NCBI GenBank assembly: GCA_046729895.1
Contig: JBKPHP010000237.1
Span: 1 to 21,966 of the forward strand
Origin: DASXBA01 sp046729895
Lineage (GTDB): Bacteria; Actinomycetota; Thermoleophilia; Solirubrobacterales; Thermoleophilaceae
Length of the DNA: 21,966 bases
Direction: 5' to 3'
Below are positions 6,530 to 12,822 of the stretch, piece by piece (the stretch's first letter is position 1; every line of letters begins with the position of its first letter). The notes beneath the pieces were generated by a model, which saw nothing but the letters and a program-made list of their open reading frames with translations, made no database searches and was not told the DNA's origin. A program made the position numbers and the translations under genes.

Positions 6530-7534
6530 ATGAACGATCGAACCGCAGCCGCGATCGAGGCCGAAGGCCTCGTGAGGGTCTTCAAGAAGGGGCCCCGCGC
6601 GGTCGACGGCATCGACCTGCAGGTCGCGCCCGGCGAGGTCTACGGCTTTCTCGGGCCCAACGGGGCCGGCAAGTCCACCACCGTCCACATGCTCACCACG
6701 CTCCTTCCGCCCACCGACGGAACAGCCAGGGTGGCGGGCTTCGACATCCTCAGCGACGGCGCAGAGGTGCGCACAGCAATCGGTGCCGCTCTCCAGGAGG
6801 CCGCCCTCGATCCGTTCCTCACCGGGCGCGAGCACATGCGCTTCCAGGCGGCCCTCCACGGACTGCCGCGACAGCTACGACGGCAGCGCGGGGACGATCT
6901 GCTCGAGCGTCTGGGCCTGACCGATGCGGCCGACCGCAAGGTGGGCGGGTACTCGGGCGGGATGAAGCGCCGGCTTGACCTGGCGCTGGCTCTCGTGCAC
7001 CAGCCGAGGATCTTGTTTCTCGACGAGCCCACGACGGGCCTGGACCCGCAGAGCCGCACGGCCCTCTGGGAGGAGGTGCAGCGGCTCGTGGCCGACCGCG
7101 GAGTGACCGTCTTCCTCACGACGCAGTACCTCGAGGAGGCAGACGTCCTGGCGCGTCGGATCGGCATCATCGACCACGGCCGCATCGTCGCGGAAGGCAC
7201 GCCCAACGCGCTCAAGGCCCAGATCGGGCGGCCCAGCGTCGAGGCCATACCGGCCGAGCCCGATGACCTAGGGCGCCTCACCGCCGTGCTGGAGCGCTTC
7301 GGCCAGCCGGTGCCGGGCACTCCCCGCGGGACAACCGTCCGCCTGTCCGGCGACGACGCGTCGCTCGCCGACGTCGTCCGCGCCCTCGACGCCGAGGAGC
7401 TCCAGGTGGAGCACCTCCAGCTTCACCAGCCGACGCTCAACGACGTCTTCCTGGCCCAAACGGGACGCTCGCTAGAGGGGGCGCGGCCGGACGAGCACGC
7501 CCACGAGGAATCCCAGCAGGCGGCGGCTGCGTGA
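6530..7534 (+). CDS. ABC exporter ATP-binding protein, DrrA family
   Basis: This 334-residue nucleotide-binding subunit would power export of a hydrophobic compound by the two permeases encoded next. Walker A is GPNGAGKST (residues 42-50), the Q-loop region ALQEAALDPFLTGREH, the signature YSGGMKRR (about residue 140), and Walker B ILFLDEPTTGLDP. The switch position is Gln (TTQYLEEAD), as is usual in DrrA-type proteins. The C-terminal PTLNDVFLAQTG motif is also a DrrA feature. ATG 6530 is chosen because an ABC domain begins at about residue 10 from there; the longer frame from 6440 adds a low-complexity stretch unlike the family. The stop overlaps the next start by 4 bases (GTGA). Substrate unknown; daunorubicin resistance is only the family's namesake. 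Confidence 0.92.
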   Translation: MNDRTAAAIEAEGLVRVFKKGPRAVDGIDLQVAPGEVYGFLGPNGAGKSTTVHMLTTLLPPTDGTARVAGFDILSDGAEVRTAIGAALQEAALDPFLTGREHMRFQAALHGLPRQLRRQRGDDLLERLGLTDAADRKVGGYSGGMKRRLDLALALVHQPRILFLDEPTTGLDPQSRTALWEEVQRLVADRGVTVFLTTQYLEEADVLARRIGIIDHGRIVAEGTPNALKAQIGRPSVEAIPAEPDDLGRLTAVLERFGQPVPGTPRGTTVRLSGDDASLADVVRALDAEELQVEHLQLHQPTLNDVFLAQTGRSLEGARPDEHAHEESQQAAAA

Positions 7535-8310
7535 GCTCCACGCTCGCTCTGCAGGTCGGGACGGTGGCGCAGCGCTCGGTCCTGCGCACGCTTCGCCAGC
7601 CGGCGATGGTGGTCCCTGCGCTGCTGTTCCCGATGCTGCTATTGGCGATCAACGCCGGTGGTCTCGACTCGGCCACCAATTTGCGCGGCTTTCCGACCGA
7701 TTCCTACCTCACCTTCGCTCTTGCCCTGACCTTCCTGCAGGGCACGATGTTCGCGGCCATGAGCGCCGGCACGAACGTGGCCACCGACATCGAGACCGGC
7801 TTCTTCAACCGGCTCTCGCTGACGCCGCTGCGCAGGGTGGCTCTGCTCGTAGGCCAGCTCTCCGGGGTAATCGTGCTCGCCCTGATACAGGCGACGACCT
7901 TCTTGGTCGTCGGGCTCACAGCCGGCGCCGGTCTCGAGGCAGGTCCCCTCGGGATCCCCGTGATCGTGGCGATCTCGCTACTCGGCACGCTGGGTTTCGG
8001 CTCCCTGGGGGCGCTGGTAGCGCTGCGGACCGGCTCGGGCGAAACGGTGCAAGGCCTCTTCCCGCTCATGTTCGCGGCCTTGTTCCTGTCCTCGATGGCT
8101 CTGCCGCGGAACCTGATCGAGATCGACTGGTTCCGCACGGTGGCTACTTGGAACCCGGTCTCCTACATGCTCGAAGGTATCCGCAGCGTGTTGATCGACG
8201 GCTGGAACGGGGAGGCCCTCGCGCTGGGGTTCCTGACCAGCGGCGGGCTGGCGGTGGTCGCGCTCGCGGCCGCCTCGTCGGCACTCAGGACGAGGATGGT
8301 GCGGCAATGA
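7531..8310 (+). CDS. ABC-2 type permease (DrrB-like), first subunit
   Basis: This 259-residue integral membrane subunit has about six hydrophobic helices and the ABC-2 family features: an N-terminal cytoplasmic coupling segment (QRSVLRTLRQPAMV), a first helix VVPALLFPMLLLAIN, a conserved DIETGFFNRLSLTPLRR loop after the second helix, and a late NPVSYMLEGIRSVL motif. It starts at GTG overlapping the ATPase stop by 4 bases, a sign of translational coupling, and in turn overlaps the second permease by 4 bases (ATGA). Together the three genes form an ATPase plus two-permease exporter. Family assignment is firm; the substrate is not known. Confidence 0.9.
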   Translation: MSSTLALQVGTVAQRSVLRTLRQPAMVVPALLFPMLLLAINAGGLDSATNLRGFPTDSYLTFALALTFLQGTMFAAMSAGTNVATDIETGFFNRLSLTPLRRVALLVGQLSGVIVLALIQATTFLVVGLTAGAGLEAGPLGIPVIVAISLLGTLGFGSLGALVALRTGSGETVQGLFPLMFAALFLSSMALPRNLIEIDWFRTVATWNPVSYMLEGIRSVLIDGWNGEALALGFLTSGGLAVVALAAASSALRTRMVRQ

Positions 8311-9086
8311 GCGCGCGCGGCTTCAGGTCCGTCGCCCTCGGCGTCGCCTGGCGGAACCTGCACACGTTCTTCACGAATCCGGCGCTCTTCTTGCCGGCCA
8401 TGATCTTCCCGCTGTTCTTCTTCACCGCGTTTGCAGGCGGCCTGTCGCGGATCGAGTCGGTGCCGGGCTTCCACTTCCCGCCCGGCTACACGGCCTTCGA
8501 GTACGCCTTCGTCCTCCTCCAGGCGTCGGCCTTCGGCGGGGTCTTCACGGGGTTCGCGGTGGCGCGCGACTTCGAGAGCGGCTTCGCCCGAAGGATGCTG
8601 ATGGCGGCGCCGCGCCGCCGTGCGCTGATCGCCGGCTACGCGGCCTCGGGTCTGGTTCGGGCGCTGTTCACGATCAGTGTCGTGACGGCGGTGGCCTTCC
8701 TGGCCGGCATGAAGCTGCACGGCGACGGCATCGAGCTCGTCGGCCTGTACACGCTCGCCCTGCTCGTCAACTTCTCGGCGGTGCTGTTCGGGAGCGGCGT
8801 GGCGATGCGCCTGCGTACCTTCCAGGCCGCGCCGGCGATGCAGGTCCCGGTCTTCCTGACGCTCTTCCTGGCCCCCGTGTACGTGCCGCTGGGGCTGCTC
8901 GCCGGCTGGGTGCACGCGGCCGCGACGGTGAACCCGATCACGGTCGTGCTGGACGCGGAGCGCGGGTTCATCGCCGGCGATCCTGTCAAGGCCGGGCTCG
9001 CCTTCGCGCTACTCGCCGCGATCGGCGCCCTCTTCGTGGTCTGGGCGCTGCGCAGCCTGCGGAGCGCGGAGCGCGCCACGGCGTAG
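8307..9086 (+). CDS. ABC-2 type permease (DrrC-like), second subunit
   Basis: A 259-residue permease, paralogous to the preceding one: coupling segment WRNLHTFFTNPALFLPAM, hydrophobic helices, the loop ARDFESGFARRMLMAAPRRR that corresponds to DIETGFFNRLSLTPLRR in its partner, and VNPITVVLDAERGF near the end. ATG 8307 overlaps the upstream stop (ATGA); the open frame extends further left but that part lacks membrane character. The two permeases presumably form a heterodimer on the DrrA-like ATPase. It is the last gene of this operon: the following 60 bases hold a new promoter candidate for the small membrane protein. Confidence 0.9.
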   Translation: MSARGFRSVALGVAWRNLHTFFTNPALFLPAMIFPLFFFTAFAGGLSRIESVPGFHFPPGYTAFEYAFVLLQASAFGGVFTGFAVARDFESGFARRMLMAAPRRRALIAGYAASGLVRALFTISVVTAVAFLAGMKLHGDGIELVGLYTLALLVNFSAVLFGSGVAMRLRTFQAAPAMQVPVFLTLFLAPVYVPLGLLAGWVHAAATVNPITVVLDAERGFIAGDPVKAGLAFALLAAIGALFVVWALRSLRSAERATA

Positions 9087-9110
9087 GAGGCCGCCGCCCC
9101 GCCACTGGCC

Positions 9111-9136
9111 GTTTCCAGCGCCACCATCGCGGGTAA
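9111..9136 (+). promoter_or_regulatory. SigB/SigF-type promoter of the small membrane protein gene
   Basis: GTTTCC (9111-9116), 14 bases, then GGGTAA (9131-9136), 10 bases before the ATG. GTTT and GGGTA match the known SigB/SigF-family consensus at the right distance. The mRNA would be almost leaderless. Confidence 0.6.
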
Positions 9137-9146
9137 CTCTCGACCG

Positions 9147-9386
9147 ATGTGGGGAATCACGCTTATCGTCGCTGCCTTCGTGCTCGGCCTGATCGCGTTC
9201 TCCTTCGCCATCGGCGCGCCCGTGTTCGCCGTGCCGATCGTGATCGTCGGGGTCGTGGCCTTCGGCGCCTTCGACATGAGTCGCAGGCGCAGGCAGGCGC
9301 AGCAGATGCACGACTTCCGCGAGAAGGCCAAGGCCGAGAGCGTCGAGTTCACGCCCCGCGACAAGGAGACGCTGGTCTCCGAGTAG
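9147..9386 (+). CDS. Small two-helix membrane protein, function unknown
   Basis: I do not recognise a family for this 79-residue protein. It has two hydrophobic helices (about residues 4-21 and 26-45, the second VFAVPIVIVGVVAFGAF), then a basic stretch SRRRRQAQQ and a charged tail, so the C-terminus is probably cytoplasmic. No Shine-Dalgarno precedes the ATG; instead a SigB/SigF-type promoter lies 10 bases upstream, so I infer stress induction and leaderless translation. The DUF72 gene starts 9 bases after its stop and may be co-transcribed. Confidence 0.7.
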   Translation: MWGITLIVAAFVLGLIAFSFAIGAPVFAVPIVIVGVVAFGAFDMSRRRRQAQQMHDFREKAKAESVEFTPRDKETLVSE

Positions 9387-9395
9387 CCTCCCTTC

Positions 9396-10178
9396 GTGCG
9401 CCCGGTAAGGGTCGGCTGCTCGGGTTGGAACTACGACGACTGGCGCGGACGGCTCTACCCCGAGGGCCTCGGCAGACAGCGCTGGCTCGCCCGCTACGCG
9501 GAGGAGTTCGAGACCGTCGAGGTCAACTCGACCTTCTACCGGCTCGCCTCCCGCGACGCCGTCGCGCGCTGGGTGGAGGGGACCCCGGAGGACTTCGCGT
9601 TCGCGGTCAAGGCCAGCCGCTACCTCACGCACGTGAGGCGCCTGCGGGACATCGGGCAAGGAGTAAGCCGCTACTACGAGCGCATCGAGCCGCTGGTCCA
9701 CTCCGGCAAGCTGGGGCCGGTCGTGTGGCAGCTCCCCCCGAACTTCCGGCGCGACGACGAGCTCCTGGCGCGGGCGCTCGCTGAGCTGCCCTCGGGCCGG
9801 CACTGCTTCGAGTTCCGACACGAGACCTGGTTCACGCAGGAGGTGTACGGGCTGCTGGGCAGCCACGGGGTCGCGCTCGTCATCGGCGATCATCCCCGCT
9901 GGCCGTTCCAGGCCCGCGAGCTGACCACCGATTGGACCCTGGTACGGCTGCATCACGGGCGCCGCGGTCGGCGCGGCAACTATTCGCCCCGTGAGCTGGA
10001 GACCTGGACCCGCCGCATCGCCGCCTGGCGATCACGCGCCGAGGTGTACGTCTACTTCAACAACGACTGGGAGGGGTTTGCGGTCGAGAACGCCCGCTCG
10101 CTCAAGCGGTCGCTCTCTCGAGATGCGCCAGCGCCCGGCAAAGCAGCCGGGACACGTGCATCTGGGAGAAGCCGATGA
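9396..10178 (+). CDS. DUF72 (YecE-like) family protein
   Basis: This 260-residue protein is a DUF72 TIM-barrel-like member: VRVGCSGWNYDDWRGRLYP at the N-terminus, FETVEVNSTFYRL, FAVKASRYLTH, LGPVVWQLPPNF, HCFEFRHETWF and a C-terminal VYVYFNNDWEGFAVENA, all family hallmarks. The biochemical role of the family is unknown. The start is GTG with no Shine-Dalgarno; TAGCCT ends 6 bases before it and could be a -10 box for a leaderless mRNA, though read-through from the upstream small membrane gene (9 bases away) is equally possible. The last 25 or so residues are low in conserved motifs and lie antisense to the end of the SigB/SigF-type gene (77-base tail-to-tail overlap). Confidence 0.88.
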   Translation: MRPVRVGCSGWNYDDWRGRLYPEGLGRQRWLARYAEEFETVEVNSTFYRLASRDAVARWVEGTPEDFAFAVKASRYLTHVRRLRDIGQGVSRYYERIEPLVHSGKLGPVVWQLPPNFRRDDELLARALAELPSGRHCFEFRHETWFTQEVYGLLGSHGVALVIGDHPRWPFQARELTTDWTLVRLHHGRRGRRGNYSPRELETWTRRIAAWRSRAEVYVYFNNDWEGFAVENARSLKRSLSRDAPAPGKAAGTRASGRSR

Positions 10179-10857
10179 CCTCGCCGATCTCGCGTTGGGT
10201 CATGTCGCGCACGAAGCGGAGCTCGAGGACACGTCGCTCTTGCGGCGGCAGGTCCCGCCAGGCGGCGGCGAGCGCCTCGCCGTCGGCCACCGCCTCGTAG
10301 CCATCGTCGGTCCCACCCACGAGCTCGACGAGGGTGGCACCGTCCGTGTTGTCGCGCGTGGCCGGCGCGTCCAGCGATGCGGTCTCGTAGCTGCTGGCGG
10401 CCTCGTATGCCTCGAGCAGCTCCTCGGAGCCACAGCCGACCCGCGCCGCCACCTCGCGAATGCTCGGTGACCGGCCCAGCCGCTTGGCCAGCGCCTCGCT
10501 CTCGCGGACCGCCTTGAGCGCGCGCTCCTGGAGGTCACGCGGGACGTGCAGGGCCCAGCCCTTGTCGCGGAAGTGGCGCTTGAGCTCACCGAGGATCGTG
10601 GGAGCCGCGTAGCTCGTGAAGCGGGTGCCGCGCTCGGGCTCGTAGCGGTCGATGGCCTTCAGGAGCCCCAGACAAGCGACCTGAACAAGATCGTCGAGCG
10701 GCTCGTCCGTGTAGGCGTAGCGGAGGGCGAGGTCGCGCGCGAACGGCAGAAAGCGCTGCACCAGCTCGCGGCGTGCGGCCAGGTCCCCAGACTCGTGATA
10801 ACGGCTAAGGAGCTCCTGCTCCGCCCCCTGGCGCGCGGCCAAAACGGCGGTACTCAT
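10102..10857 (-). CDS. SigB/SigF/SigG-family alternative sigma factor
   Basis: This 251-residue factor is of the SigB/SigF (general stress/sporulation) type: a short N-terminal region, LVQRFLPFARDLALRYAY and DDLVQVACLGLLKAIDRYEPERG (region 2), FTSYAAPTILGELKRHFRDKGW (2.3-2.4), HVPRDLQERALKA (3.0), RLGRSPSIREVAA (3.1), LPPQERRVLELRF and the helix-turn-helix IGEVIGFSQMHVSRLL (region 4). The start is placed at ATG 10857 because a perfect GGAGGT lies 7 bases upstream; ATG 10884 would add 9 residues with a poorer site. No anti-sigma or anti-anti-sigma gene is in the window. A SigB/SigF-type promoter upstream suggests autoregulation. Its DNA targets probably include other genes here. Confidence 0.92.
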   Translation of the reverse strand: MSTAVLAARQGAEQELLSRYHESGDLAARRELVQRFLPFARDLALRYAYTDEPLDDLVQVACLGLLKAIDRYEPERGTRFTSYAAPTILGELKRHFRDKGWALHVPRDLQERALKAVRESEALAKRLGRSPSIREVAARVGCGSEELLEAYEAASSYETASLDAPATRDNTDGATLVELVGGTDDGYEAVADGEALAAAWRDLPPQERRVLELRFVRDMTQREIGEVIGFSQMHVSRLLCRALAHLERATA

Positions 10858-10900
10858 TCCTTGAACCTCCGTCGTGACGCTCATGGACGAATTTCCGCCG

Positions 10901-10923
10901 CCCGGCCCGGTTTCGGGGCCGGG
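10901..10923 (-). promoter_or_regulatory. Hairpin in the mRNA leader of the alternative sigma gene
   Basis: CCCGGCCC (10901-10908) and GGGCCGGG (10916-10923) form a perfect 8-bp stem with a 7-base loop between the predicted transcription start (about 10938) and the ribosome site (10865-10870). It does not cover that site; its role is unknown. Confidence 0.5.
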
Positions 10924-10945
10924 GCCGTCCCCTCAAATGGACTGG

Positions 10946-10971
10946 TTTCCCGTCCTTCGTGTTAACAAAAC
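10946..10971 (-). promoter_or_regulatory. SigB/SigF-type promoter of the alternative sigma gene
   Basis: On the minus strand GTTTTG (10971-10966), 14 bases, then GGGAAA (10951-10946). The -35 box is identical to that of the acidic-protein promoter. The mRNA would have a leader of about 80 bases, carrying the hairpin and the GGAGGT ribosome site. Confidence 0.55.
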
Positions 10972-10986
10972 CTGACGCCGCCTGGG

Positions 10987-11229
10987 CTACTCGTCCAGCT
11001 TGTCCCGCTCGGGCGCCTCGTGGGGCTCGGCGCTCGGGTCCTCGGCCGGGTGCGGCTCGCTGGTGCTCCGGCTACCCGTCTGCGGGCTCGGCTCGTCGCG
11101 GGGGTCCTCCCGCTCCTCATACGGGTCGGGGTACTCGGTCGGGTCGGGCTCCCCGACCGGGTTGTTGAGTGCGTGGTGCGGTTCCGGATCGCGGGACCGA
11201 TCCCCGGCGTCGCGCTTCTCCTGATCCAT
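10987..11229 (-). CDS. Small acidic, proline-rich protein, function unknown
   Basis: An 80-residue protein with no hydrophobic segment, rich in Asp, Glu, Pro and Arg and probably disordered. Its most ordered-looking part is HHALNNPVGEPDPTEYPDPYE (about residues 18-38), which reads like a conserved motif and reminds me of small uncharacterised actinobacterial proteins; this is an impression, not a search result. No good Shine-Dalgarno lies at a usual distance. A clear SigB/SigF-type promoter ends 9 bases before the ATG, which supports a real, leaderless, stress-induced gene. It lies directly upstream, on the same strand, of the sigma gene that would transcribe it. Confidence 0.65.
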   Translation of the reverse strand: MDQEKRDAGDRSRDPEPHHALNNPVGEPDPTEYPDPYEEREDPRDEPSPQTGSRSTSEPHPAEDPSAEPHEAPERDKLDE

Positions 11230-11238
11230 CCTCTCGGC

Positions 11239-11263
11239 CTACCCGTGCTCCCGAGCTCAAAAC
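11239..11263 (-). promoter_or_regulatory. SigB/SigF-type promoter of the acidic protein gene
   Basis: GTTTTG (11263-11258), 13 bases, then GGGTAG (11244-11239), 9 bases before the ATG. This is the closest match to the SigB consensus in the window. The rest of 11264-11350 shows nothing else. Confidence 0.65.
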
Positions 11264-11350
11264 CGGCCAAGCCGTGGGACAGCGGCTCGCCGGTCGCTAG
11301 TCCCGGCGGCTGATCGAGGCCCATGTCGCGACGCCGATCGCCGTCGTCGG

Positions 11351-12403
11351 CTAGGCGGTGCCCCTGCCGCCGACGCCGCTTGCGACCTCGCGCGCCCGCA
11401 ACGGCCCGCCCGCGGAGGGATCGAGGGGCGGGGTCTCCGCGCCGACTCGCTCGCGCATTCCTGTCAGCAGCTCGAGCAGCGCGTCCCCCGCGGAGCGGCT
11501 GGGCGTCCAGCCGAGCTCCTTCCGAGCTCGCGACGAATCTATGACCGGCACGCTGAGGGCGAGGTCCACCCACCCCGGCGGGGTCGGCTGCAGCCGCAGC
11601 CGCCAGGTCAGGTCGGCGGCGGCGCGGAGCAGGCCCGTGTGCACGCGCACCGGTCGGGCGCGGAGCAGCCGGCGGAGCTCGTCGCCGTCGAGCACGGGAT
11701 CCGCCGCGAGGTTGAACGCACCGCGCACGTCGGTGTGCAGCGCCAGCCGGAAGGCCTCGCCCACCTCCAGCGAGTGAACCGCCTGGAAGCGCAGGCGAGG
11801 GGCCTTCGGCACGATCGGGATCAGTGCGGGCCGCACCAGAAAGCTCGGGACCAGTGGGCCTGCGAAGAGCCGGCGGATCTCGGAGGCGGCCTCGCGCTTG
11901 AAGACGAGGGCGGGCCGCATGCGGACGACCCGCATGTCTCGATGGCGCGCCTCGATCTCGTCAAGCGCTCGCTCCACCTGAGCCTTGTGGCTCGCGTAGA
12001 AGGAGCTCTCTATGCCGCCGGTCGGCCAGCTCTCGTCGACCGCGCGGTCCTTGGGGCCGGGGGAGTAGGCGCCGACGGACGACGCGTAGAGGAGGGCGGG
12101 AACGCCCACCTCGGCCGCGGCCTCGAACACGCGGCGGCTGCCGTCGACGTTCGCCCTCCGCAGCTTGTCCGGATCGCGCGAGGGCTGGATCAGCCACGAC
12201 AGGCAGACCACCGCGTCGGCCCGCTCAACGTCGGGACGAAGGTCATCGCTGGTTACGTCGCGCCCCCGCCACTCGATCCTGTCGGCCGCCGCGGCGGGCC
12301 GGCGCGCGATCGCCAGGACCGACGACACCTCCGGGTCGCGGCGCAATGCGTGGAGAACGCTCGTCCCGATGTTGCCGCTGGCACCTATGACCGCGACTCG
12401 CAT
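11351..12403 (-). CDS. NAD-dependent epimerase/dehydratase family protein (extended SDR)
   Basis: This 350-residue short-chain dehydrogenase/reductase of the extended type begins with a nucleotide-binding GASGNIG (residues 7-13). It has a D-V acid pair after the third strand (WRGRDV), DAVVCLSWL, a LLYASSVGAY segment supplying the catalytic Ser, and the active-site YASHK (Tyr-x3-Lys). The C-terminal half, with ELGWTPSRSAGDAL, is typical of sugar-nucleotide epimerases and related reductases. Substrate unknown. The frame is open further upstream, but ATG 12403 gives the family N-terminus directly. A SigB/SigF-type promoter ends 9 bases before this ATG, and the gene is divergent from the GRSKM-motif protein across only 71 bases. 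Confidence 0.88.
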   Translation of the reverse strand: MRVAVIGASGNIGTSVLHALRRDPEVSSVLAIARRPAAAADRIEWRGRDVTSDDLRPDVERADAVVCLSWLIQPSRDPDKLRRANVDGSRRVFEAAAEVGVPALLYASSVGAYSPGPKDRAVDESWPTGGIESSFYASHKAQVERALDEIEARHRDMRVVRMRPALVFKREAASEIRRLFAGPLVPSFLVRPALIPIVPKAPRLRFQAVHSLEVGEAFRLALHTDVRGAFNLAADPVLDGDELRRLLRARPVRVHTGLLRAAADLTWRLRLQPTPPGWVDLALSVPVIDSSRARKELGWTPSRSAGDALLELLTGMRERVGAETPPLDPSAGGPLRAREVASGVGGRGTA

Positions 12404-12412
12404 GGCGGTCTC

Positions 12413-12437
12413 GTTCCCGGCGCCCGAATGGAGAAAC
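12413..12437 (-). promoter_or_regulatory. SigB/SigF-type promoter of the epimerase gene
   Basis: GTTTCT (12437-12432), 13 bases, then GGGAAC (12418-12413), 9 bases before the ATG. Its -35 box lies 3 bases from the -35 box of the divergent promoter. Confidence 0.55.
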
Positions 12438-12440
12438 GGT

Positions 12441-12465
12441 GTCTGCTCCCCGAGCGCCTGGGTAC
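12441..12465 (+). promoter_or_regulatory. SigB/SigF-type promoter of the GRSKM-motif protein gene
   Basis: GTCTGC (12441-12446), 13 bases, then GGGTAC (12460-12465), 9 bases before the ATG at 12475. The -35 box is one base from GTTT; GGGTAC matches the form reported for Streptomyces SigB. An overlapping TACAAA could alternatively be a housekeeping -10 box. Confidence 0.45.
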
Positions 12466-12474
12466 AAAATCCAC

Positions 12475-12774
12475 ATGGCGACACAGAAACAGCGACAGGC
12501 GGCGCGAAAGAACGTGAAGAAGGCACAGTCGGCCGCCCGGCAGAAGAAGACGATCACCAAGCTGTCGAGCAGGACCCGCAGCGCGCTGGGCCGGGAGGGC
12601 TCCAAGGCCGCGGCGCGTAAGCGCGGCGCCTCCAAGGGGACCGGCAGCGGCGCCGGCGCGATGACGGTGACCGAGCTCCGGCGTGAGGCCGCCAAGCTCG
12701 GAGTCGAGGGCCGCTCCAAGATGGGCAAGGCCCAGCTGATCCGTGCCGTTGGTCAGAAGGGGCGCTCGCGCTGA
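12475..12774 (+). CDS. Small basic DNA-binding-like protein with C-terminal SAP/Rho-N-type motif
   Basis: A 99-residue, highly basic protein. The N-terminal half (ATQKQRQAARKNVKKAQSAA...) is Lys/Arg/Ala-rich like histone-like proteins; the C-terminal 35 residues (TVTELRREAAKLGVEGRSKMGKAQLIRAV) form a SAP/Rho-N-type helix-extended-helix. The same GRSKM-x-K/x-x-L pattern ends the Ku protein encoded convergently 48 bases away. I infer a nucleoid-associated or DNA-end-linked function. ATG 12475 is preferred over an upstream ATG at 12439, because residues from 12439 are not conserved-looking and a promoter covers them. No Shine-Dalgarno is seen, consistent with a leaderless mRNA. Confidence 0.75.
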   Translation: MATQKQRQAARKNVKKAQSAARQKKTITKLSSRTRSALGREGSKAAARKRGASKGTGSGAGAMTVTELRREAAKLGVEGRSKMGKAQLIRAVGQKGRSR

Positions 12775-12780
12775 CGTTCG

Positions 12781-12820
12781 GGGGCGGAATGCCCCTAAGC
12801 CGGCGTCTGTCGAGAGACGC
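12781..12820. terminator. Two hairpins between convergent genes
   Basis: GGGGC-N5-GCCCC (12781-12795) and GCGTCT-N6-AGACGC (12803-12820) fill the 48-base gap between the GRSKM protein and the Ku gene stops. They probably terminate transcription in both directions. Confidence 0.5.
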
Positions 12821-12822
12821 GG

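Noticed and set aside
12404..12526. Extension of the epimerase frame upstream of 12403
   Set aside because: It would run into the divergent gene and both promoters; the GASGNIG motif is at the right place from ATG 12403.
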